64,000 nucleotides of DNA, from contig JBBMOL010000247.1 of the NCBI GenBank assembly GCA_037954665.1, positions 558,001 through 622,000 of the forward strand. The letters run 5' to 3'. Both the position numbers and the translations under genes were made by a program. Below, piece after piece: positions 11,575-21,024 of the stretch. Within the stretch, counting starts at the first letter, position 1. Each line of letters opens with the position of its first letter. Below the pieces are notes generated by a model, which saw nothing but the letters and a program-made list of their open reading frames with translations, was not told the origin of the DNA and did not search any database. Origin of the DNA: Laguncularia racemosa (lineage: Eukaryota; Streptophyta; Magnoliopsida; Myrtales; Combretaceae).

Positions 11575-11586
11575 TGGTATCAGAGC
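11575..11586 (+). other. C1 primer binding site, initiator-Met type
   Basis: TGGTATCAGAGC five bases after the LTR end. The identical word at 11431-11442 is inside the LTR because the 3' LTR also contains it and ends only at 14599. Confidence 0.88.
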
Positions 11587-12844
11587 TACAGGTTTAAGAG
11601 GAGGGATTGTTGCAATTGGGATTTTGAAAGTTAATTTTGTTATCTTCATCTTGCCGTGAGTTGCTTAAGGTTTAAGAGGAGGGATTGTTGAATTTGTGAT
11701 TTTGATCCTTATATTGATATCTTCCTATTGCCGTGAGTTGCATAAGGTTTAAGAGGAGAGATTATTGCAAGTGAAATTTCGGAAATTTGTTTGTGTTATC
11801 TACATCTTGCTGTGAATTACTTGTGGTTGTGAGAAGGGATTATATGATTTTGAATTTTGGAAATTTAGGGTTCATGTTCTTACATCATCAATTCCAAAAT
11901 TGAGGAAAATTGAAATTGTTGTTGTAGTTGTATGAAGTGGAGTGAATTGTCTTGAGTAGGAGTTAAATTTGCTGCATGTTGGAGTGATTTTGAAGTACTT
12001 GTTGAAACTTCTATGTTGTGGACTTCACCGTGAAGGAGAGGAAGGTAGTGCAATTTCGGAAGTGCAAATTGTGTAGGAAGGGAATTGTGTTTGTTTTTGC
12101 ATTGTTGAATTCGGAATTGTGGAGGATATTTGCAATTTTCCAGATTTGATTAGTGTGTAAGAAAGGAAGTTATTTGATTTCAAAACAAGCATTAAGAGTG
12201 AAGGAGTTAATTGTGCTTGTTTGAATTTGAAAATTTGCATCTTACCAAATGTAGAGGAGTTGCAATTAGTGAAGTGGATTGATTTTCAAATTTAAATGCT
12301 GCCTTTGTTATGTTAATTTCGGTTGGAAAATTGTGTTGAAGTGGATATAGTGCACCGTGAGTGTGTAGGAATATATATGGTGTTGTGTGTGCAAATTGGA
12401 AGTGGAAGTGTATAATTTCCAGATTTGAGTTGTGTGGAAGAAAATGAAACAATTTGAATTGAAACACATCCATTTACTTCAAGTAGTTAAGAGTGGTATT
12501 GATTATATTTCATTTGAATTTGAAATTGATTCTTACCATTTGTGGCAAAGTTGCATTAAGGGTGTCACTTGTGAAATTGTTGCCGTGTATGTGGGAGTGT
12601 GTAGTTGTTGTTGCCGTTTCTTGTTGTTGTTGCCAATTAAAGGAGCATCTTAGTTAGTTTTTGTTAGTTGCTATCTTGGAAGTGAAGGGTGGCAACATAT
12701 TCTTGTTGCGTAAATTTAGTGTGTTGTGTGTAAAGTTTATAAGTGGCGGAGTGAGTTGGTTTTGGCGTGAATTGTTTTGTGAAGCAAGTGTGCTACAATT
12801 ACTAGACATTACATTGGTACATCAAATAGATTGCATCCACAAAA

Positions 12845-13816
12845 ATGTCTATTAATAGTGTGAATGGAGGAATGAGTGATGTAGCATATAGTCGAATTGG
12901 TGGAGGTCAAGGTTCTAATGTTGCAGGTGGGAGGACCTTAGATGAACAACTTCGGGACCTTAGAAAACTTGTTACTACATTAGCAACAAGGATTGATAGG
13001 ATGACATTGCCACCACCACCAGTGGTACACCTTCAGGAGCCACCTAGAGCAAAGGGAGATTATCATGCTCTTAGAGAAGATAGAGTTGGTAATTTTGGAC
13101 TTAAACCATTCCCAGAAATTGAATTTAGACCACCTAGAGGCTCAGAGTGTGCAGAGCTACAAATGCCTTCACTTGAAGATAAAGGTTCCACAGTTGAAAG
13201 ATGTCAAACACCACTGTGCCAACCTTCAGAGGTTTCTGAAGGTAATGATCAGTTGGACCAATTGTTAGAAGACTCTAGGGATCAACAAAACAGGGATGAG
13301 TCAGAGGAAACAAACTCGTTGGAAAGTGTTGAGATAGAGGAAACATCAGTCGATAATGAGTCCTTGTTTTTGTTACAGGAGAGATACATCCTAGAGATGG
13401 AGGAAAGAAAACAATCATCTACTATAGTATTTCAGATATTGGGATTCTGTAGAGATACTCCTTCAGATGGATTACTTTTGGGAAACAGAGTCTCTGCTGC
13501 ATTTGAACTGCAAGATTTGAGGTCAAATCTTTTTGAGGTCCAAGGAGATGATGGGAATCAAAATCCGACAAGACCTATCATTAGGACAAAAATTGAAGGA
13601 TTTCAAATCTTGGCAATGAGGGCCCATTTCAAGCAGATCAACCTCGGAATAAATTATTATCTAACCTCTTTTATCTTATTCATGAATTGTATATTCCAAC
13701 AGGTATGCTTATTTGGTTTCACAAGGCGATGGATAAACTCACTAAGACTCAGCTTGTGGGTTATCTATGGACCGACCTGTACCGGCGATGAGTTGAACCG
13801 ACGGATTCCATCATGA
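12845..13816 (+). CDS. C1 gag-like/pol-tail fusion ORF, running into the 3' LTR
   Basis: Open frame of 323 codons. Residues 1-75 resemble the start of a gag (glycine-rich, then a helix LDEQLRDLRKLVTTLATRI). The middle is acidic and Q/E/S-rich (about 90-175). From about 175 it matches the tail of C2 (YILEMEERKQS, QILGFCRDT). The end resembles the C-terminus of the D polyprotein (DLRSNLFE corresponding to DLRTNPFQ, TRPIIR to PRPITR). Residues 235-323 lie within the 3' LTR. The domains between gag start and pol tail are missing, so the ORF looks like an internally deleted gag-pol. It has no premature stop. Whether the product is made is unknown; it might act as a packaging or targeting peptide (inference). 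Confidence 0.6.
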   Translation: MSINSVNGGMSDVAYSRIGGGQGSNVAGGRTLDEQLRDLRKLVTTLATRIDRMTLPPPPVVHLQEPPRAKGDYHALREDRVGNFGLKPFPEIEFRPPRGSECAELQMPSLEDKGSTVERCQTPLCQPSEVSEGNDQLDQLLEDSRDQQNRDESEETNSLESVEIEETSVDNESLFLLQERYILEMEERKQSSTIVFQILGFCRDTPSDGLLLGNRVSAAFELQDLRSNLFEVQGDDGNQNPTRPIIRTKIEGFQILAMRAHFKQINLGINYYLTSFILFMNCIFQQVCLFGFTRRWINSLRLSLWVIYGPTCTGDELNRRIPS

Positions 13817-14599
13817 AGCTAGCCTGCCGAAGATTATTTTCTTTACTTGTAATTTATGTTTGAACCATTTATTTTGTAAGCTTTATGGGACATTTTATTT
13901 GGTTGTATTTTACCTTTAGGACCGGCCACCCTATAGTGGCATAGTTGTGATTTTTTAGTCATTCTAACCCTAAAGGGTGCAAGTATAAATACTTGCAAAT
14001 TAGGGTTTTTGAGGAGCTTTTGAACATTTGAGAAAATACACCCCCTTTGCCGTGAGAGAGAGTGACTCTTTCAAGCATTTGCTCTTATCAATTTCCTTAG
14101 TGAAATTGTGGCGAGTTGGCTTGGATTTGTTGTGTGTTATATCAACAAATTACAAGTTGATCCTAATTCCAAACTAGTGAGTCATATCTGGTGAGGATTT
14201 AGTTATTTTTATGTACTTTTGTTCTTATGAAATTAGGGTTCTAATTTTGAAATTTGGAAGCACTTTTGAATTGAATTTGAATACCATTTCGTTTTCAATT
14301 CTAGCAAACATCATAATTTGATATATTGTAATTCATCACAATTTCGGTTCTCTTTTGGAATATTGAGGCTATTTTCCTTCTTGCACCGTGGTTGTTCATA
14401 GCCATTTCTCCCCTTCATTTTGTATGTGCTTGAATCCCCCTTTTGAGCACATCATAATTTGGTATCAGAGCACATCATCATCGAAAATTTGGTTACAAGT
14501 GTTAAGGATTTGCGCCATTTGAGGACTAGATTGATTGGCATTGTTTGTGTGTCTTTTAATCTTGTTTGCATGTGCTTAATCTTGGAAATAGGCACATCA
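13549..14599 (+). repeat. C1 3' LTR (1051 bp)
   Basis: Same length as the 5' LTR and about 99% identical by eye. It is preceded by a short purine tract (AAGGAGA) and followed by the CACAC duplication. Palindromic TATA at 13979-13996. Confidence 0.92.
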
Positions 14600-14604
14600 C
14601 ACAC

Positions 14605-14930
14605 CCTACGGTATACGCCCATACACGCCCGTGTATCCGACTACCACACTCCCTCCATAATTCAAACATACACACCTTGAACTATGGCCATGTAAAATCA
14701 AACATGCAACCATCTCAGCATAGAAATACATTCCTTACCCAAATTTCATGTCAATAACATCTAAGAATCAACACAAATCACTCAAGAAGTAGAAACCCTA
14801 GGTTTGTGTCCAAAAGCAGAAAAATATCATGGAATCCACATAGTAGCATGAAATAACTCGAAATAAGGAAGACAAAACATGAAAGATCAACAAATCACAC
14901 AAAAAAACCCTTGATTAGAATGCACAAGAA
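14605..14930 (-). other. A spacer between C1 and the leader donor site
   Basis: Non-coding AT-rich intron sequence of element A. A small group of CACGCCCGTGTA-like words at about 14620-14695 belongs to the palindromic motif family; the same type of word also sits in the B intron (about 30120-30210). Confidence 0.45.
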
Positions 14931-15124
14931 GTGTTCTCTAATTCACCATTGCAAGGAAATAGAGAGAGTGGAGTAGAAACCCATACCTTAGCTGTTAGAT
15001 CCGGTGGAATTGGTGTGAAAATCACAAGAGGAATGAGTGTGAATAATGTTTTTATTGAGAGGATTTTAATGGAAATGCCATGAGTGAAGTGAGGGAGTGA
15101 AAGAAAATGAAGAAGGATGAAAAG

Positions 15125-15210
15125 AAAAGAGTTTTAAACCCTTTTGGCCATGTGGTGTGTTTTACACGGCCGTGTAAAGCAAGAATGTGTGGCCGTGTAT
15201 CGTCATGAAA
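15125..15210 (-). promoter_or_regulatory. A promoter-like module upstream of ORF2
   Basis: Contains the perfect palindrome ACACGGCCGTGT near 15164-15175 and a second GGCCGTGTA near 15192. On the minus strand a TATA-like GTTTAAAACTC (about 15132) follows, roughly 145 bases before the donor site at 14986. The order (array, TATA, exon, donor) matches B and Z. Fewer array units than in B. Confidence 0.45.
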
Positions 15211-15453
15211 GCACATTACTCAACTCTGTTGAGTGTCTAAGTCCTTCCAAACTTGTTGGAACATCATTCTTACATCATCCTCTAGATACACAACATAAGT
15301 ATCGCCCTCGCAAGTCAATTAACAACAAAAAGATAGAAAAGATGGTTATAAAAGAAAAGAACAAAAAGAACTTACCTAAGAATTGCATGGGTTGCCTCCC
15401 ACCAAGCGCTATTGTTTAACGTCGTTTGCTCGACGGAAAGAAACCTGCCTTGA

Positions 15454-16657
15454 TTAAGCCACTAGAGGGTGGAGTCTAAACTCTTCTTGACCCTCTTTTT
15501 CGCCTTGAGTCCCAAAATAAAACTTCAAGCGTTGTCCATTGAACTTAAATGTATGTCCATCCGGGTGTTCTAATTCCACTACACCAAAGGGAAAAACTTG
15601 GCGAATTTTGAATGGTTCGGACCATTTCGATCTCAACTTACTCGGGAAGAGTTTCAGCCATGAATTGAATAAGAGAACATGATCCCCTTCTCTGAATTGT
15701 TTGGGATGGTGAATCCTCATATCATGATATCTCTTCATCTTCTCTTTATAAACCCGCATGTTGTCATATGCCATTGCATGCCATTCATCGAGTTCATTCA
15801 GCTGAAACTTCCTCCTCTTACCAGCGTCCTCTAGATCCATATTGAGAGTGCGTAAGGCCCAAAAGGCTCTATGTTCTAGTTCCACTAGCAAGTGGCAAGC
15901 TTTCTCGAACACCAATCTATATGGGGTTATACCTAGAGGAGATTTGAAAGCTGTCCTGTAGGCCCATAGAGCATCATCCAACTTTTTCAGACCAATTCTT
16001 CCTATGATGTTCTACCATTTTTTCTAGTATCCTTTTCAGCTCACGGTTAGAAACTTCCACTTTGCCACTTGTCTGCTGGTGGTAGAGGCTTGCTAACCTA
16101 TGGTTAACCCCATATCGCTTCAGCACTTTTTCCAATTGCACATTACAGAAATGTGCCCCCCTATCACTAATCAATGCTCTAGGTGCACCAAATCTAGAAA
16201 AGAGTTTCTTCAGGAACTTCACAACCACTTTTGCATCATTGGTGGGTAACACTTGGGCCTCTACCCATTTTGACACATAATCCACAGCCACCAATATGTA
16301 CTTATTCCCGAAGGAATTGGGGAATGGTCTCATGAAATCAATCCCGCATACGTCGAACACCTTACACTCTAAGATGAAATTTTGGGGCATCTCATCGTGC
16401 TTTGACATACTTCCAACTCGCTGGCACCTATCACATGTTTTTACAAAGTTGAAGGAATCCTTGAATAAGGTTGGCTAATAGAATCTTGATTCCAACACTT
16501 TGTGAGCTGTTCGATTCACACTATAGTGACCCCCTATTGGTCCGGTGTGACAGTGTCTTAGAATTTCTTGCCCCTCTTGCTCAAATACACATCTCTTGAT
16601 TACCTGATCGGCACACAAATGAAATAAGAAGGGTTCCTCCCAGAAATAGTGCTTCAC
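15454..16657 (-). pseudogene. A integrase
   Basis: Athila-type integrase that would insert element DNA into the genome. The zinc-binding region reads HCHTGPIGGHYS then CDRC. The catalytic core follows with Asp in GIDFMRPF, Asp in SDRGAHF and Glu in KVEVSNREL; in the 144-residue open stretch (15974-16408) these are residues 24, 82 and 118, a D-35-E spacing, so the triad is intact. The C-terminal part (15454-15981) ends with EEFRLHPLVA. Breaks: TAG at 16475-16477 where the family has Trp (FYWP), and a one-base frameshift near 15974 (KKLDDALWAYR split). No chromodomain is present, as is usual for Athila. Confidence 0.85.
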
Positions 16658-16681
16658 TTCAGCAAAGAACCGCTTCTTTTA

Positions 16682-17332
16682 CTAATAAGTTTTGTCACTC
16701 GGGAGTATTCTGCAAACAAGGTAATTTGCAAAATCAGCAAACCAAGGCTCAAAATTAATACTTACCTTGTTAATCTGATACAATCCTTCCTCCGGAAAAG
16801 CATCATCAATCTCTTCTTCTTTCAATTCCTCTAAGTATGGGTTCTCCAAGCGAGAGAGATGATTAGCAACTAAGTTTTCAGCTCCCCTCTTGTCCCTAAT
16901 CTCCAGATCGAACTCTTGTAGAAGCAATATCCACCGGATGAGGCGCGGTTTCGCATCAGTCTTGGACAAAAAGTACTTGAGAGCTGAATGGTCAGTGTAA
17001 ACAATTACCTTGGACAAAATCAAATATGACCGAAACTTATCAAATGCAAAAATCACAGTTAGAAGTTCCTTCTCGGTTGTGGTGTAGTTCTCCTGAGCAC
17101 TTGTGAGGGTCTTACTAGCATAGTAGATCGGTTGGAAGTGCTTGTCCCTTCTTTGTCCTAAGACTGCTCCCACAGCAAAATCACTTGCGTCACACATCAA
17201 CTTAAAAGGAAGACCCCAATCAGGAGCCACCATGATAGGTGCATGGGTCAACCTTTCCTTAAGCGTGTTGAACGCCTCAAGACATTCACTGGTAAAATCA
17301 TAGGGCACATCTTTCTCTAATAGCCGTGTCAA
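16682..17332 (-). pseudogene. A RNase H domain and linker
   Basis: Open stretch of 216 codons encoding the RNase H that removes the RNA template. Acidic catalytic residues are visible: Asp48 in CDASDFAVG, Glu88 in TTTEKELL, Asp114 in YTDHSALKYF. After residue 150 a linker with NHLSRLENP leads to integrase. It stops at 16682. The stretch is intact by itself but part of a broken polyprotein; the upstream RT ends near 17413. Confidence 0.85.
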
Positions 17333-17412
17333 TGGACCGGCTATTTTAGAGAAATCCTTAATGAACCTCCTGTAAAATCCGGCATGCCCAAGAAAGCTCT
17401 AAATGGCTCTTA

Positions 17413-18366
17413 CTAAAGAAGGTGGTGGAAGTTTTGCAATTGTGTCCACCTTTGTGTTATCCACTTCGATTCCTCTATGAGAAATTTTGTGCCCAGAACT
17501 ATGCCCTCCTTTACCATGAAATGGCATTTCTCCCAGTTCAACACAAGATTCGTCTCCTCATATCGAGTGAAAACCCTCTTCAAATTGCTTAGACAAGCAT
17601 CAAAAGAATCACCAAAGACGGAGAAATCGTCCATAAAGACCTCCATGATCCCTTCCACTAAGTCCTAAAAAATGGCCATCATACACCGCTAAAACGTAGC
17701 TGGTGCATTGCATAATCCGAAAGGCATGCGCGTATAAGCGAAAGTACCATATGGACATGTGAAAGTGGTCTTTTCCTAATCCTCTAGAGTGATTGGGATT
17801 TGGAAATATCCCAACATTCCATCTAAAAAACAGTAATATAGATGTCCTGCCAATCGCTTTAGCATCTGATCCACAAAAGGGAGAGGGAAGTGATCCTTGT
17901 GAGTTGCATGATTCAACCTTCTGTAATCTATGCACACTCGCCAACCAGTTACCATCCTCATGGGTATGAGTTCGTTTTTCTCATTGGGGACCACAGTCAT
18001 TCCCCTTTTCTTTGGTACAACTTGCACAGGACTGACCTAGGGACTGTCGGAAATGGGATAGATCAACCCCGCATCTAAAAGCTTAATCACCTCCTTCTTT
18101 ACAACCTCCTTCATGTTGGGGTTCAACCTTCTCTGAGGTTGTACCACTGGTTTAAAATCATCTTCCAGCAAGATTTTATGGGTACAAAATGAGGGGCTAA
18201 TACCTTGAATATCCGATATCTTCCATGCAAGAGCTCGCTTGTGCTCCCTCAAGACCCCTAGTAAATCGTCCCTTTGCTCCCTCGTCAAACTAGCAGAAAT
18301 GATGACGGGGAGTTTAGAGTTAGCTTCCAGAAAAGCATACTCTAGGTACTTAGGAAGTTGCTTCAA
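17413..18366 (-). pseudogene. A reverse transcriptase
   Basis: Ty3/gypsy RT. Landmarks in order: LLDAGLIYPISDSP, WRVCIDYRRLN, YCFLDGMLGYFQIP, MPFGLCNAPATF, and the catalytic box FMDDFSVFGDSF (YxDD type, here MDD). Premature stops: TAG at 18037 (Trp in the family, DSPWVSP), TAG at 17776 (Gln, EDQEKT), TAG near 17692 (Gln, ATFQRCM), plus one near 17668. The segment after FLIEESKWITQ is frameshifted relative to the RNase H. The N-terminal 18037-18366 stretch (EHKRALAWKISDIQGISP) is the same region at which B is deleted. Confidence 0.85.
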
Positions 18367-18465
18367 CTCAAGTTTAGGAGGCTCTTCAACTGACGGTTTT
18401 AACCTCCCTTCTTCATTAGGCCCTATTTTTTCAAATCCTTTGCGACAAACTACTTCCTCACAAGC

Positions 18466-19245
18466 TTATAGCTGAGCTTTCACAGTTTGTATCTCCACAT
18501 TCTCACTCACTTCATCATCATTCACAATTAAACTGAGTTCCAACGAATCTCCACATAACAGTTCTTGCATCACACTTATTACCGACCTGTCAATGCAATC
18601 AACAACATAGCAAGTATCATCGGCATTCAACGATTGTTTCAGTGCTGCTGAAATTTTCACCACCAACTCATCTGCTCCCACTATCAAAACCAACTTTCCA
18701 TCCGCTACATCAATCACAGCTCTTGCAGTAGCCAGGAAAGGTCTTCTTAAAATCAACAGAACCTCTACATCTGCATTCATATCCAGAATTACAAAATCAA
18801 CAGGAAAAATGAAAATTTCTACCTTTACTAGGACATCCTCAATGATCCCTCTAGGGAATTTGATCGAGCGATCTGCCAGCTGCAGACTCATCTTGGTGGG
18901 CTTCGGCTCTCCCAAGTTAAATTGCTTAAACAAGGAATAGGGCATCAAGTTTATGCTTGCCCTAAGGTCTACCAAAGCTCTCTCCACAAGCAGTTTACCA
19001 ATTAAGCATGGAATAGTGAAACTACCCAGATCCTTGAGCTTTTGTGGCAACTTGTTTTGTAAGATAGCCGAACACTCCACTCCTATAACTGCGGTAGAAA
19101 TTTCTTCCAGTGGCCTCTTGTTGGCATATCTGGGCATCTGTGAAAGAGCTTCTAGAAACGGTATGTTAATATGTAATTGCTTAAACAAATCCAAAAACTT
19201 ACCAAAGTGCTCTTTGTCTTGATCCTTTTTCAGCCGGCCTGGATA
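18466..19245 (-). pseudogene. A protease region, 5'-truncated
   Basis: C-terminal gag/protease part. Recognisable tracts are YPGRLKK at the truncated start, SFTIPCLIG, then the active-site region DLRASINLMPYSLF (family form DLGAS) and the flap-like ILDMNADVEVLLILRRPFLATA. The catalytic Asp is present but the following Gly is Arg, as also in B. The stop at 18466 interrupts the frame before the RT N-terminus. Upstream sequence from about 19246 is unrelated to gag, so the 5' gag and 5' LTR were lost. Confidence 0.75.
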
Positions 19246-19855
19246 TGTGTTGTTAGATTCATATCTGTGTTGCATTCATATGTTTATATAATAAGTTGTG
19301 TGAACTTGCTTGAAAGTTTAATAGAAGAATTTTACTCATTAAACTAAATGTAGCTTATACCCCTATAATATTTCATTGTTGTAGGAACCAATATAGCTCA
19401 AACATAACCAACAAATGCCAAAGGTCAATTCTAGAGTTATGTAGAAGACTAATAAGAGTGAGATGAGAGAGTAAACTCATTATAGTGACTCTTGAGAATG
19501 TCATGCAATATTATTATTAAAGTAGCTCCAGCGAAAACTTAATTACTTTATATGGACTAATATCACTATTATGACTAACTTAATGCATGATAATTGATAT
19601 AGGGATTATAATCTTAAAAGTTATTAATTATGATGAATGATGTTACTTAAACCATTTTATCTATTCATTTACTTTTTTTATACTTCATAGAACTATTATA
19701 CTATTAGTGTAACCAGATGTAGGTATGCCTTGTGCAATATATAGGAAATCTTTAAATAATGAGAGGGCAATTCCTTAGTTTCTACGTGGTATATGGTAGG
19801 TTGTTAAATTTAGGGTACCTCTCGGAACATAGAAGTAAACTAATATATTTTCTTA

Positions 19856-20031
19856 GCAATTAAGTTACTTTGTCATTAAGAAATCTCACTTACTTAACCA
19901 CTTGGCAGCTTAGGTTTCTTAACCCTTAAGCAACCTTATACATTTTCTTAGCAATTAAGTTACTTTGTCATTAAGAAATCTCACTTACTTAACCACTTGG
20001 CAGCTTAGGTTTCTTAACCCTTAAGAAACCT
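19856..20031 (+). repeat. 85-bp tandem duplication
   Basis: Two adjacent copies of a unit starting near TTTTCTTAGCAATTAAG and ending CTTAAG(C/A)AACCTTATA; the first and second occurrences of TCTTAGCAAT are 85 bases apart (19861 and 19946). The copies are nearly identical, so the duplication is recent. Confidence 0.85.
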
Positions 20032-20298
20032 TATACATTTGCTTAATCCTACAGTTACTCAATGATTAAGTAACCTTTACTTTCTTCTAAAGTTACTTTA
20101 CTATTAACTCTTGCTTTCCTATTAAGCTATTTAATTGTTATGCAACCTTAGATTTCTTAATTATTAAGCAACGCTACATGTGGTAGCATAATAGCCTTAT
20201 ATTTCGTAGTCATCAAGTAACTCTACATCTTGAGTAATTAAGTAACTATTTCTAGGCTACCAAGCAACTTATCCCCTAAATAACTAGAAATGCATTTC

Positions 20299-20680
20299 GA
20301 TAAGGATAGAATTGGATACAAACAAGATGAAGTGGTAAAGAAGAGAATGGATAAGAATGAAATTAGATAAGGATGAGAGTGCATAATAATGGAATTGGAT
20401 AAGGATGAGAGTGGATAGGGATGAAAGTTGATGAGGATGAGAGGGGATGAAGATGAGAATGGATAAGCATGAAAATGGATAAGGTTAAAAATGGATACGG
20501 ATTAAAATTGAGATAACAATGTGAACCAATATAGATATGAATAAGATTATTTATAGATATTGATAAGATCAAGATCAAATGTGAATGAGGATAAGATCAA
20601 TTATAGATGAATATAAGAGCAGTTATGGATAACAATATGATCAATTATGGATAAGGATAAAATTAAATATGGGTAAGGAT
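20299..20680 (+). repeat. Degenerate GGATAAGGATGA(G/A)A(G/A)T minisatellite
   Basis: About 30 imperfect units of roughly 12 bases (GATAAGGATGAGAATG and variants) with decay toward the right. The apparent ORF on the minus strand here is a by-product of the repeat. Confidence 0.75.
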
Positions 20681-21024
20681 AAGCATAGCCATTGATAACA
20701 TAGCCCTTAATTTACTTGATTTTGAAGTATATTAACCCTTAAGTAACCTAGAATGCTTGCTAGTTAAGTTACTTGCCTTGTAAGTATTCAATGCACTTGC
20801 ACATGTAATGAGAATTGGACTAGATGTAATGAACCAAATTGTCTATTTAAGGGCTTTTCTCATTCCTGCTCCCTCATTTCCTCATTCCCTCACACTCTAA
20901 AAACTCTCTCAAAAACTATTTAGCTTAAAGGGAAAAGAAAAGGAAAAAGGAAGAGGAAGAAGAAGGGATTCCACCTCCGCTAGCTTCTCTTTCTCTTCAA
21001 AATGCTATTAAACACCTTGCATCA

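Larger units (their letters stand above)
10519..14599 (+). mobile_element. Element C1: complete short family C LTR retrotransposon
   Basis: A 4081-bp element with two 1051-bp LTRs and a perfect 5-bp target duplication CACAC (10514-10518 and 14600-14604). The internal part (about 2.0 kb) has the initiator-Met primer site, a long AT-rich leader and one ORF. It encodes no protease, RT, RNase H or integrase, so it must depend on enzymes supplied by another element. I count about eight mismatches between the two LTRs by eye, so insertion is recent, and it is the youngest layer in this stack. It sits in the ORF2 leader intron of A. Confidence 0.92.
10337..14986 (-). other. A putative ORF2 leader intron, now holding element C1
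   Basis: On the minus strand the donor AAG then GTATGG sits at 14986-14981, and the acceptor TTGTATTTTCCAG ends at 10337, directly before the ORF2 ATG. C1 with its duplicated target (4086 bp) lies inside; without it the intron would be about 564 bp, close to the 598 bp of B. Splicing is inferred. Confidence 0.5.
6080..19245 (-). mobile_element. Element A: Athila-type Ty3/gypsy element, 5'-truncated
   Basis: Reading on the minus strand it carries protease, RT, RNase H, integrase, a spacer with promoter-like motifs, a leader intron, env-like ORF2, a 3' untranslated region and the 3' LTR (6080-7459). The gag N-terminus and 5' LTR are missing: homology to B stops near 19245 just before the motif YPGRLKK. 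The spacer/intron is interrupted by element C1. All ORFs carry stops or frameshifts. Its left flank is C0; ACTAC (6075-6079) would be the target duplication, but its partner is lost. Confidence 0.85.
19246..21024. other. Unclassified AT-rich DNA with tandem repeats
   Basis: No coding region recognised. It begins at the abrupt end of element A. It holds an 85-bp tandem duplication, many scattered TTAAG(T/C)AAC words (19850-20760) and a GGATAAGGATGA-type repeat. Near 20850-20930 a TATA-like TCTATTTAAG is followed by a CT-rich stretch, reminiscent of the transcription start region of a large LTR; this could be an old LTR relic but I cannot bound it. Confidence 0.5.
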
